Shown here: positions 5,955 to 13,962 of the stretch, in pieces
Numbering within the stretch: position 1 is the first letter of the stretch
How the letters are laid out: each line of letters starts with the position of its first letter
NCBI GenBank assembly: GCA_021636625.1
Contig: JAJWLX010000001.1
Coordinates: 1 to 64,000 of the forward strand
Direction of reading: 5' to 3'
DNA from: Prevotella sp.
GTDB lineage: Bacteria > Bacteroidota > Bacteroidia > Bacteroidales > Bacteroidaceae
DNA length: 64,000 nt
The notes under the pieces: model-generated
What the model saw: the letters and a program-made list of their open reading frames with translations, nothing else
What the model was told of the DNA's origin: nothing
Database searches by the model: none
Position numbers and translations under genes: made by a program

Positions 5955-7529
5955 ATGGTAGAGATAAATGATAGAAAATTACCTGTAGGCATCCAGTCCT
6001 TCGAGGAAATCAGAAAGGGTGGATATCTTTATGTTGACAAGACAGATATCATCTGGCAACTTGCCAACAAGGGGAAAACTTATAATTACCTAATCCGCCC
6101 ACGACGCTTTGGTAAATCAGTGCTGGTCGATACGCTCGAAGCCTACTTCATGGGTAAGAAGGAACTTTTCGAGGGGTTGAAGATTATGCAGATGGAGACG
6201 GAATGGATGAAGCGACCTGTCATCAGACTGGATATGAGTCGTGCAGGCGCAGAACCGGAAACTTTGCGCTCTTATCTCGACAACACTTTCGACAGATTAG
6301 AGAAGGAATATGGCATTACACCTAAGACAACTGCCAAACTTGCTGACCGCTTTGATGCAATAATCGTGGGGGCGTATGAGCAAACCGGACAGCAGGTTGC
6401 CATCCTCATCGATGAATACGATTCTCCATTGCAGCATTCCAGGAAGACTCCTTATCACGAAGCATGTACCGCTATCTATAGAGAGGTTTTTGCCATCCTC
6501 AAGGCAGATGATAAATACGAAAAGTTTGTCTTTATCACCGGCATCACCAAGTTTACGCAAATCTCTCTCTTCTCTGTGCTCAACAATCTGAGCAATATCA
6601 GCTTTGATTCTGAGTATGCGGCTCTCTGCGGTATCACGAAGGACGAAGTCTTACGTGATTTCAAACCGGAAATCAACAAGTTGGCAGCAAGTAAGGGATG
6701 GACTTTCGATGAAGCCGTAGTGCAATTGACAGCTTATTATGATGGCTATCATTTCAGCCATGAAAATATGGTTGATGTCTTCAATCCATTCAGTCTTATC
6801 AATGCACTCGCTGATTCTAAACTGAGGAACTACTGGGCTTCATCGGGTGCAACCTCGCTGCTTCTAAAGTTTGTGGATGACATGGAGATTCGTTTGAAAG
6901 ATTTTGATCATAGTGCCCTGTTGGACACTATCATAGAAACTTCTGACGTAACAGGCGGTGGAGCAGAGCTGTTTCTCTATCAGTCGGGCTATCTCACGAT
7001 TAAGGGTTACATAAACGGAACTTATCTTCTTGGCATTCCTAACTTCGAGGTTCGGCAAGCCTTGAATGAAATCGTGTTGCCAACGCTTGCCATGCGCAAG
7101 AATAATAACCTTCAATCTACCCAGGCATTTCTGAATGTTCACCTCAGCCTTGGCAATCTTCCCGAAGCCATGAAATGCCTGAAGGCGCTTATTGCTGACG
7201 TGCCTTACAGCAACAAGAAACTTGCCTGCATGGATATGGAGGAGCGCTACCGACTGATAATGAGCACCATATTCAATGCCATCGGCTGCCGGGTAGAAGT
7301 AGAGAAGATGATAGCTACAGGCAGGATTGACATGGTGGTAGAAACCACCAATTTCATCTATGTGCTGGAGTTGAAACTGAGCAACAACGGTGGTGTGGAT
7401 GCTGCCACGGAGCAGATGAAAGCCAAGCAGTATGCCGAACCTTTCAAGGCTGATAAGCGTAAGGTGATTGCCCTTGCCATAGAACTGGATGATATGGGAA
7501 AGGGACTTGTTGATTGGAAGGAAGTATAA
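5955..7529 (+). CDS. AAA-ATPase-like / PD-(D/E)XK nuclease-like protein
   Basis: A 524-residue protein of the AAA-ATPase_like plus PDDEXK_9 (DUF1703) family, which occurs in many copies in Bacteroidota genomes. The N-terminal ~280 residues hold LPVGIQSFEEIRKGGYLYVDKT, a Walker-A-like segment (RPRRFGKSVLVDTL), and a Walker-B-like ILIDEYDSPL. The C-terminal ~120 residues carry RIDMVVETTNFIYVLELKL, matching the D...ExK nuclease core. The real function of the family is not settled. It stands alone between hairpin copies 1 and 2, like a cargo gene. Confidence 0.88.
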   Translation: MVEINDRKLPVGIQSFEEIRKGGYLYVDKTDIIWQLANKGKTYNYLIRPRRFGKSVLVDTLEAYFMGKKELFEGLKIMQMETEWMKRPVIRLDMSRAGAEPETLRSYLDNTFDRLEKEYGITPKTTAKLADRFDAIIVGAYEQTGQQVAILIDEYDSPLQHSRKTPYHEACTAIYREVFAILKADDKYEKFVFITGITKFTQISLFSVLNNLSNISFDSEYAALCGITKDEVLRDFKPEINKLAASKGWTFDEAVVQLTAYYDGYHFSHENMVDVFNPFSLINALADSKLRNYWASSGATSLLLKFVDDMEIRLKDFDHSALLDTIIETSDVTGGGAELFLYQSGYLTIKGYINGTYLLGIPNFEVRQALNEIVLPTLAMRKNNNLQSTQAFLNVHLSLGNLPEAMKCLKALIADVPYSNKKLACMDMEERYRLIMSTIFNAIGCRVEVEKMIATGRIDMVVETTNFIYVLELKLSNNGGVDAATEQMKAKQYAEPFKADKRKVIALAIELDDMGKGLVDWKEV

Positions 7530-7538
7530 TAGTGCAAA

Positions 7539-7581
7539 AAGGGTCTATACGCCACCTTTTCATCGTGGCATATAGACCCTT
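7539..7581. repeat. Dispersed hairpin repeat, copy 2
   Basis: AAGGGTCTATACGCCAC and GTGGCATATAGACCCTT flank the same CTTTTCATC loop, with one mismatch in the stem. It lies just after the AAA-ATPase stop and probably also terminates that gene. The following GTCGTTTCCCG is shared with copy 3. Confidence 0.85.
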
Positions 7582-7625
7582 GTCGTTTCCCGTAATCAGA
7601 TATATACTGTTAACCTAATTATGTT

Positions 7626-8153
7626 TTAATGACGAGAGAATAGTTTTTTTACTGCAACAGTAATTCTTTTGGCTAAATCATCACAATCAGAACAACTGTT
7701 CTTATTAATCAGAATATACAAAGACTCATTTTCTATTGCATAATGCTTGAATAATCTTTCAGATACCACAGACGTAGTGAATTTCTTATATACACGAAAT
7801 CGTCTTGTCGCCATTCCTAATTCATCATTTTCATCTTCTGCACCAACAAAGAAGAATGAGGCTTTGCTATCTCTTTTCAATACATCAAGCATAATATGGA
7901 ACAATGTATAGAAAATGATTCTTGGCTCAAAAGTGTTAGTACGAAGACTAAATTTCAATTTACTATTCATATTGGCCTTATCAAAGAACTTCACGCAATA
8001 AGCATGTTCCTGATAACGCTCAACTCTTACAATATAAGAATGATGAGATTTAGCTGACTTGAATCTATACTGCAAAGTTTCAATCAGCCATTCATCTGCA
8101 CTATCCCTGTCTATCATTTGAAAGACGAAGGGATAACCTTCACTTTCTTCCAT
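7626..8153 (-). CDS. Hypothetical protein, second gene of a two-gene operon
   Basis: A 175-residue protein that I do not recognise. It lacks a signal peptide or membrane helices, and has an alternating hydrophobic pattern (ASFFFVGAEDENDELG, then ATRRFRVYKKFTTSVVSERLF, then ESLYILINKN) that suggests a compact alpha/beta fold. It ends with a Lys-rich helix. It starts 7 bases after the stop of the upstream small gene, so the two are almost certainly co-expressed. The small-gene-plus-larger-gene arrangement resembles toxin-antitoxin pairs, but no motif supports that. Confidence 0.7.
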   Translation of the reverse strand: MEESEGYPFVFQMIDRDSADEWLIETLQYRFKSAKSHHSYIVRVERYQEHAYCVKFFDKANMNSKLKFSLRTNTFEPRIIFYTLFHIMLDVLKRDSKASFFFVGAEDENDELGMATRRFRVYKKFTTSVVSERLFKHYAIENESLYILINKNSCSDCDDLAKRITVAVKKLFSRH

Positions 8154-8160
8154 ATTAATT

Positions 8161-8364
8161 TCAAATTAACTGTTTGTAGACAGGGATGCGGATTTTGTCT
8201 AATTGTTCTGTTGTCAGAGCCTTGACATCATCGTTAACAGTAAAATACACAGTAGGATATCGGTACTTACCATTAGGCATAAGTACCTTCGTTACCTGCT
8301 TGATAATCTCAACTCCATCAAGCGTAACTATCTTAGTCTCTGTTTTATCTACTATCTTTCCCAT
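8161..8364 (-). CDS. Small hypothetical protein, first gene of the operon
   Basis: A 67-residue protein if the ATG at 8364 is used (MGKIVDKTETKIVTLDGVEI). A longer frame reaches 8412, but that upstream piece contains hydrophobic sequence unlike the rest, and the promoter at 8454-8461 fits either start. The protein is basic-acidic mixed with a predicted beta-hairpin region (KVLMPNGKYRYPTVYFTV) and no cysteine. No family is recognised. It is translated just ahead of the 175-residue gene. Confidence 0.65.
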   Translation of the reverse strand: MGKIVDKTETKIVTLDGVEIIKQVTKVLMPNGKYRYPTVYFTVNDDVKALTTEQLDKIRIPVYKQLI

Positions 8365-8453
8365 AAGCAGAATTTTTGTTATTTGATTTATTGATAATGC
8401 AAACAGGCACAATGAAAATTTGTTCTCAAATTACCGAGTGCAGCATTCTGCTG

Positions 8454-8461
8454 CAAAGATA
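8454..8461 (-). promoter_or_regulatory. -7 box for the two-gene operon
   Basis: On the minus strand this reads TATCTTTG, 90 bases upstream of the ATG at 8364. Confidence 0.55.
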
Positions 8462-8650
8462 CACTGTTTATTTGTAACTACCAAATTATTCGTGAAGAAA
8501 ACAACATAAAACACATAAATTCCGACTCTGTCAGCATCCGTATCATATCCCCAAAGGGTTGTAAACGGCATTGTTACCGCCTGCATGCCATCCGCCATAT
8601 CATAAATACAGAATAGCGGAGATGTAGATTACGAATATCACCATATAATC

Positions 8651-8692
8651 AAGGGTCTATACACCACCTTTTCATCGTGGTATATAGACCCT
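8651..8692. repeat. Dispersed hairpin repeat, copy 3
   Basis: AAGGGTCTATACACCAC and GTGGTATATAGACCCTT flank the CTTTTCATC loop. Compared with copy 1, one stem pair changed from G-C to A-T on both arms, a compensatory change. The rest of the gap between 8413 and 8806 shows only the operon promoter and AT-rich sequence. Confidence 0.85.
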
Positions 8693-8806
8693 TGTCGTTT
8701 CCCGATTAAGAAAAGAGCACACAATGCAAACCAGTATAGGTAATTTCTAATAAAAGCAACCAAATTCTACATAATAGAATGTGGACTAGTACTAAAAACT
8801 ACGAAC

Positions 8807-10174
8807 TTATTTTTTAAAGCTCACGGAATTGAATTTATATTCGAGAAACGATGGGATGCCATACTCAACGCTCCCTTTATAATATTCTTTTGTCGGAGTC
8901 CAAAAATATTCATTTCCTTGCCTGTTTTTTGTCATAACTTTTTGGTTCTCTGACAAAACTAAATTTATACGTTCAGTGTCTACCTCAGGGTCAAGGATTC
9001 CGCCATAGTCATGAGATAGCCCTTTCACTTCAGTTAGCTCTCCAAAAGTAATTTTTTGTAAGTTTGTACATCCCCCAAAAGCATTCTCGTGTATTGAAGT
9101 TACATTTGGAGTATTTATTTCTTCCAAATTTACACAATAGGCTAAACCTTCTACTCCAATTCTTGTAATATCTGGTAAATAAATGGATTTTAAAGCATAT
9201 AACTTGCCGTCCCAATTACTCAATCCTTTTGTCGGAATCTCCTTGCATCCTATTAAAGAAAGGTTTATGCTACCTGCTGTTCCACCATATAAAGCATCTT
9301 TAATTATGGCAAATACATTCTCTCCTGCATCAGAAGCAAGTATGAGTTTAATATTCGTTTTTCCTGCATCCAATTGCTCCTTAATAGTTTTCCCAAGATC
9401 TTCAGCCTCCATGTTGTCTGCAAAGACAACATTTGCATCCAAAGCATAACTTTTGCCATCAATCGTACTTTCTCTAAATGTATAATTAAGTAAAGAATAC
9501 TCTTTCAATTTTATACCAATAGAGGTTTGAACAGTAAAATGACCATACAAATAGACATTACCGTTATTGTCTGGAGTCAAGGTATAGGTGTTGTCTGTTA
9601 GGGCAACAGTATTGCCTGGACTAAAATTACTAACTGTAACAGTAATGTCCTCACTATAATTTGTCGCAATGCGCAAGCGTGAATAGTTACGTGTTGCATT
9701 AGAAAAAGATACAGTTATAGCCTCACCATTAGGAGTGATTTGTGCAGTTCCCTCTATGTATTCATCCGTTCCCGCAACCTTACCTTCTTTCAAAGTTAAT
9801 TTGCCTGATTCCCATTTGTAATTAGGGGCATAATATACATGAGGTATGTATGCAGGGTCTCCTTCCCGATAAACCAATTCACCACTTGTCAATTTCCAAC
9901 TCTTGCCATTATATGTAAAAGTTGCATACTGTTTTCCATAAAAGGTGTTGTCTATCACCAAAAGTAGTTCATCTCCTTCTGCCCATGAAGTCTTACCTTC
10001 ATCAGGTCTACCAATAGCACGAGTCTGTGAATCTCCGAATGCAGGAAATTCACCAACAACCAACTGTACGTTGTTTTTGCCTGTTGTTGCGGTTGTTTCT
10101 TCTATATCACTTGTGCATGACGCCATTACTATAGTAACGACTGCCAGCATGATGTATTGAAATATCTTTTTCAT
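8807..10174 (-). CDS. Surface lipoprotein: fimbrillin-like N-terminal part plus BspA-type leucine-rich repeats
   Basis: A 455-residue lipoprotein with the lipobox region MLAVVTIVMASC and Cys at about residue 19. Residues ~30-250 resemble the fimbrillin fold, with the QTRAIG processing-like site and W-x-x-GD (SWAEGDELLLVID). Residues ~290-390 have BspA-like LRR_5 repeats (LKSIYLPDITRIGVEGLAYC, then LEEINTPNVTSIHENAF, then LQKITFGELTEV). It is the last gene of the fimbrial operon, 14 bases after the previous one, so it may be a tip adhesin, which is an inference from position and repeats. Confidence 0.75.
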   Translation of the reverse strand: MKKIFQYIMLAVVTIVMASCTSDIEETTATTGKNNVQLVVGEFPAFGDSQTRAIGRPDEGKTSWAEGDELLLVIDNTFYGKQYATFTYNGKSWKLTSGELVYREGDPAYIPHVYYAPNYKWESGKLTLKEGKVAGTDEYIEGTAQITPNGEAITVSFSNATRNYSRLRIATNYSEDITVTVSNFSPGNTVALTDNTYTLTPDNNGNVYLYGHFTVQTSIGIKLKEYSLLNYTFRESTIDGKSYALDANVVFADNMEAEDLGKTIKEQLDAGKTNIKLILASDAGENVFAIIKDALYGGTAGSINLSLIGCKEIPTKGLSNWDGKLYALKSIYLPDITRIGVEGLAYCVNLEEINTPNVTSIHENAFGGCTNLQKITFGELTEVKGLSHDYGGILDPEVDTERINLVLSENQKVMTKNRQGNEYFWTPTKEYYKGSVEYGIPSFLEYKFNSVSFKK

Positions 10175-10188
10175 ATTTTTTCCTCCAA

Positions 10189-11082
10189 TTATTTGAGTTC
10201 TTCTTCATTTGTCCATCCAGTCATATTATCTATGCTGATTCTGGTCAGTTCCACTTTGTCTTTTCCTACATCGAGTTTGTAGGTGTAGCGATGGCCCTCT
10301 TGAAACTCCGTATTTGACCTCATTTTTGCATGGAAGTTTTTGTCGCCTATCTTGAATTTCACGAAAATCTCGTCAGCTTTGTAGGAACCAGGGATAACGA
10401 TTGCAGAAAACATACCATCGTCATGCTTACAGGCTTTTACCCAATCAGGATTGCCAGAAGGTGTACCCATTACAAATTTCCCCTGGTCTGGGTCGCTAAA
10501 AAATCTAACACTGTTGTTTTTTGAATACACTTGTGGTTCACTAATATCCATATCAGGATAATCCGCAGTACCAACATGATATACTATCGTGACCAGCGAC
10601 ATGCGATGCTTCATAGGAATATCTACATAATCTTTAGGGACATCGTACCAATATCCGTTTATTAAATCTGCAGCTTTCAACTGAGTCTCATCACTTTGGT
10701 CTGTATGCAAATTATAGATAGGAAAATTGGCCATATCAGAAGGATACCAAGCAATCAATTCGCATCTTCCCACTTTTTCCCAGCGAAGTCTTCTGATAGG
10801 TTCCCAACGGTATAACCCATTTTCTTCCACATATTTATATTCACCAGTTTTAGTAGTTTCATCACCGAAAATTTGCAGTACACTTATTCGGTCCTCATTC
10901 TCCCAACTATTACCGTCTCCCAATGTATTGACACGAGTCTGCATACCTCCAACAGAGAAAGTGGCATTGATTTCCTGCCCTTTCAGCGTAGGAGCCATAT
11001 CTTCATTTTGCGTACATGCTGTAAAGCCCATAGTGATAAGGCCCATTACCGCATAGGAAATTCTTTGTTTTATCGTCTTCAT
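10189..11082 (-). CDS. Fimbrillin family lipoprotein 3
   Basis: A 297-residue fimbrillin-like subunit. The signal peptide ends ITMGFTAC, giving an acylated Cys at about residue 23, followed by acidic TQNEDM. MQTRVNTLGDG contains the Arg that, in related type V pili, is cut by a gingipain-like protease. The domain continues with SWENEDRISVLQIF, typical of Mfa_like_1 proteins, and ends with HRYTYKLDV, as in other fimbrillins. It lies between another fimbrillin and the LRR lipoprotein and is likely a minor or tip subunit. Confidence 0.8.
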   Translation of the reverse strand: MKTIKQRISYAVMGLITMGFTACTQNEDMAPTLKGQEINATFSVGGMQTRVNTLGDGNSWENEDRISVLQIFGDETTKTGEYKYVEENGLYRWEPIRRLRWEKVGRCELIAWYPSDMANFPIYNLHTDQSDETQLKAADLINGYWYDVPKDYVDIPMKHRMSLVTIVYHVGTADYPDMDISEPQVYSKNNSVRFFSDPDQGKFVMGTPSGNPDWVKACKHDDGMFSAIVIPGSYKADEIFVKFKIGDKNFHAKMRSNTEFQEGHRYTYKLDVGKDKVELTRISIDNMTGWTNEEELK

Positions 11083-11168
11083 AATCTTCAGTTTTTTATT
11101 GTTAGTGAGTTAGTGAGCCGCCAAGCTCACTAACCCTGTATTCCCTATTTTCAGTACCTTATTTATCA

Positions 11169-12104
11169 TTACAAAGCTATATCTGCGTCTAAATCACTTG
11201 AATCACCATTTTCCCAAGGATATATATGAGCATCTTCTATAGTAATCCCCGTATTTTTAACAGTTATGTTGTATGTATATTTTTTGCCACCTTCAAATTG
11301 TCCATTGGTGGATGGTGTTATAGGGGTTGTGTATTTTACTTCGCTATCATTCAACAACAAGTAAATCTCTATATCCATCTTATTGCTTTCAAGGCTTTGC
11401 GGCAACATGATATAAGCAAAACTTTCTTCGCTTTCAAAAGGTACATCATTAAAAACACGAGTAAGAGTAGCTCTGTCACCAATAGTTTCAACCGAACCTG
11501 TTCTTGTGTCAAATTTACCGCTTGTAAATATTCCTTTCAAATCTAAGCAATTTAATTTATAATTGTTATATTTGACACCCTGCCCTGGTTTAATTTTGAA
11601 TTCAACCAAACTCATACAATGCTTAAAGCGATGTTCGATATCTGTAAAATTCACAATTGGAGATGCTTTGCTTGCAGTAGCTCCTGAGGCAAAAAGTACA
11701 TCAGCCTTACAAGGTTGGTTTGCTACTACCTCAGCTATATTCCAATTCATTTTACCATCAGTTAAGAATTTGTTATAAGGATAGTATGCACTAAATGTTG
11801 TCTCTTTGTTGTCCTTGAAATAGATGATGTTGTTATTGTCAGCAGCTTCAAAAGTACCATCCCCATTTGTTGTTACATACTTTTTGTTGTCTCCTGTTGT
11901 ATTGCCTGTTGATGTGACATATACGCCTATGGCATCGTTCTCCGACCATGTGTCGCCAGTGGTGGCACGTGTGATGTTTTTAACAATATCCGCCTGTACG
12001 GTAGCAGCAACAGGACCATTGTTGCCGATACCGTCTTCTTCGTTAGCGCAAGCTGCAAACAGCAATGCTGCGGCTGCGATGTATAAGATTTTAAACTTCT
12101 TCAT
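11169..12104 (-). CDS. Fimbrillin family lipoprotein 2
   Basis: A 311-residue fimbrillin. The lipobox LLFAAC gives Cys at about residue 19, then NEEDG. NITRATTGDTWSENDAIGVYV is the canonical fimbrillin start with the TR|A cleavage-like site and the W-x-x-x-D-x-I-G-V-Y motif. SAYYPYN and GGKKYTYNITVKN near the end are also typical. Gaps to its neighbours are 22 and 86 bases, and it belongs to the fimbrial operon as a probable stalk or accessory subunit. Confidence 0.87.
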   Translation of the reverse strand: MKKFKILYIAAAALLFAACANEEDGIGNNGPVAATVQADIVKNITRATTGDTWSENDAIGVYVTSTGNTTGDNKKYVTTNGDGTFEAADNNNIIYFKDNKETTFSAYYPYNKFLTDGKMNWNIAEVVANQPCKADVLFASGATASKASPIVNFTDIEHRFKHCMSLVEFKIKPGQGVKYNNYKLNCLDLKGIFTSGKFDTRTGSVETIGDRATLTRVFNDVPFESEESFAYIMLPQSLESNKMDIEIYLLLNDSEVKYTTPITPSTNGQFEGGKKYTYNITVKNTGITIEDAHIYPWENGDSSDLDADIAL

Positions 12105-12126
12105 AAACGTTATATTTTAAGTGTTG

Positions 12127-13020
12127 TTATTGTGCTATATGTTCATTATTGTCTCCTGCCTCTGTCCAAGACTTAATGGTTCCAGAAATATCTACGGCAG
12201 AACGACTCAATTTTACTACTGTATAGTGGTATCTTTTGCCACCCTCAAGTTTTACAGGCATTGTCCATACAAAAGGAGCGTCGTAACCATTCTTGAGGTC
12301 AAACTCTATCACTCGGCTTGCTTCTTCTGTAGGGAGCAGGATTGCCTCATACAGCTTGCCAGCTTCGGTAGTTTTCATCGTGATGTCCGCAGGAGTTTCT
12401 TCACCAGAGATAGTTCCATCCACAAGATTGAAAGTGGCTTTGGTATTCTGGCCTTTCACTGTCACAGTCATTTTCTTAAGGTCTTCTTGCGTGAGACCGT
12501 TACCTGGTTGAACATCCAAAATAAGATTGCTTAACTTATGAAAGAACGTCAAGTCAACCTGTGGCGTAGCTTTGTTGCAGCCTTCTGTCTTGGCATACAT
12601 GAAGTCGATAGTTTCTTGTTTCGTTTGGTCTGTTACATCAAGTGCTACCTTGTAGTCATTGACAGTGGTCTGTGGATAGTAAGAATAGAAGTCCACATCT
12701 CCATCTATCGGGAAGAAAACAGTCTTACCACCAGAAACAGGTGAAAAGGCTATACTTCCATTTGACTGATAGCAAACATTGTCAACACCCTCTTTGATTA
12801 CATCCGCAGAGAGTGTCTTGCCAGCTTCTGTCATGAAGATACCAATCTTGTCACCATCAGCCCAAGCTACACCAGCAGCACGGGTGTTTACGCTAATACC
12901 ACCAGTAAACTGCACGGCTACCTTATCGTTCTGGGTAGAAGGTACGGTGTCTTCTGTACTGCATGAAACCATTGCACCTGCCAAGAGTGCAAGGGCGAAA
13001 AACTTCGTCATCTTTTTCAT
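12127..13020 (-). CDS. Fimbrillin family lipoprotein 1
   Basis: A 297-residue fimbrillin directly downstream of the Mfa2-like anchor gene. The lipobox is AGAMVSC with Cys at about residue 20. VNTRAAGVAWADGDKIGIFM shows the TR|A site and the W-x-x-GD-x-IGIF motif, FYSYYPQ the mid-domain signature, and GGKRYHYTVVKL the C-terminal strand. Its place as first fimbrillin after the anchor makes it the best candidate for the major stalk subunit. Confidence 0.88.
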   Translation of the reverse strand: MKKMTKFFALALLAGAMVSCSTEDTVPSTQNDKVAVQFTGGISVNTRAAGVAWADGDKIGIFMTEAGKTLSADVIKEGVDNVCYQSNGSIAFSPVSGGKTVFFPIDGDVDFYSYYPQTTVNDYKVALDVTDQTKQETIDFMYAKTEGCNKATPQVDLTFFHKLSNLILDVQPGNGLTQEDLKKMTVTVKGQNTKATFNLVDGTISGEETPADITMKTTEAGKLYEAILLPTEEASRVIEFDLKNGYDAPFVWTMPVKLEGGKRYHYTVVKLSRSAVDISGTIKSWTEAGDNNEHIAQ

Positions 13021-13048
13021 CTTATCAATATTTTAAAAGTTATTATTA

Positions 13049-13942
13049 TTATTTGATTTCTACTTCTTTGTTGAGGTCATTCCAGCCATTGATGCCTGTT
13101 TGCAGATTCATCTTCGGTCGCATCTCTTCGTACTTGAACCTTAGTTCATACTTTCCTCCTACCTTCATCATAGGAGCGGTGATGTCAAACTCCTGCAAGG
13201 TCTCGTCAGGGAGCAGCAGGCGGAGATAGATATGAGAGGATGAGCTTCCCTGTATGGTCGGCATCAGTCGGATGACTTCCGATTTCAGGGTTGATTCCGT
13301 AGCCAGGAGGGTAGGGAGTTCCACTTCCGTTGGCTCTATGCTCGGCAATCCATATTCTCCATCACTGTTCTTCTGTGTAGGGAACAGGCACCAGGCACAA
13401 TCCAAAGCCTTGCCACTCATCTCCGTGCCTTTCGGTATGTTCTCGATGATGATGGTCAGTTCGGCAAGCACTTTCTTCTTTTGGGTTTGCACCACATAGT
13501 TGCCTTCCTTGTTATCTATCTTCACATCGGTCACTCCGAAATAGGCATTGTTTCTTACATCCTTGGGATTGGTCAAACCTATCAGAATATTGTTCCAGTT
13601 GGTCAGAGCCCGGGGCTGTTCGCTGATAAAGAACGGTTCTGTAAGGTTGGAGAATGTCTGGATGCAGTAGGTTCCTTCCGGGAGTTGGAATCGCTGACTT
13701 GCCACCTCCTCCGTGCTTCCATAATGCTTTTCCTCTATCATGGAACCCTTGTCGGCATCGAATATCCAGAGTTTCACATCCTTCACATCCGTGCCCTCAT
13801 CGGCTTTATCTGCCCAAGTGAGCGATACCGACAAGCCACCTTCTTCCTCACCATCATGAACATCATGGTCGCAGCTAGCCAACAGGCATGGGACGCATAG
13901 CAGCACCCATAACCCAATATTAAATCTTCTTTTTGCTTTCAT
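13049..13942 (-). CDS. FimB/Mfa2-type fimbrial anchor lipoprotein
   Basis: A 297-residue lipoprotein with signal sequence ending CLLASC, Cys at about residue 24. The body, with VSLTWADKADEGTDVKDVKLWIFD and later EGTYCIQTFSNL, fits the FimB/Mfa2 family (PF08842), the outer-membrane anchor and length regulator of type V pili. It ends with YELRFKYEEM and NGWNDLNKEVEIK, as in that family. It lies 20 bases after the OmpA-like gene and ahead of the fimbrillins. Confidence 0.85.
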   Translation of the reverse strand: MKAKRRFNIGLWVLLCVPCLLASCDHDVHDGEEEGGLSVSLTWADKADEGTDVKDVKLWIFDADKGSMIEEKHYGSTEEVASQRFQLPEGTYCIQTFSNLTEPFFISEQPRALTNWNNILIGLTNPKDVRNNAYFGVTDVKIDNKEGNYVVQTQKKKVLAELTIIIENIPKGTEMSGKALDCAWCLFPTQKNSDGEYGLPSIEPTEVELPTLLATESTLKSEVIRLMPTIQGSSSSHIYLRLLLPDETLQEFDITAPMMKVGGKYELRFKYEEMRPKMNLQTGINGWNDLNKEVEIK

Positions 13943-13962
13943 TCTCTATCTTGTTTTATGGG

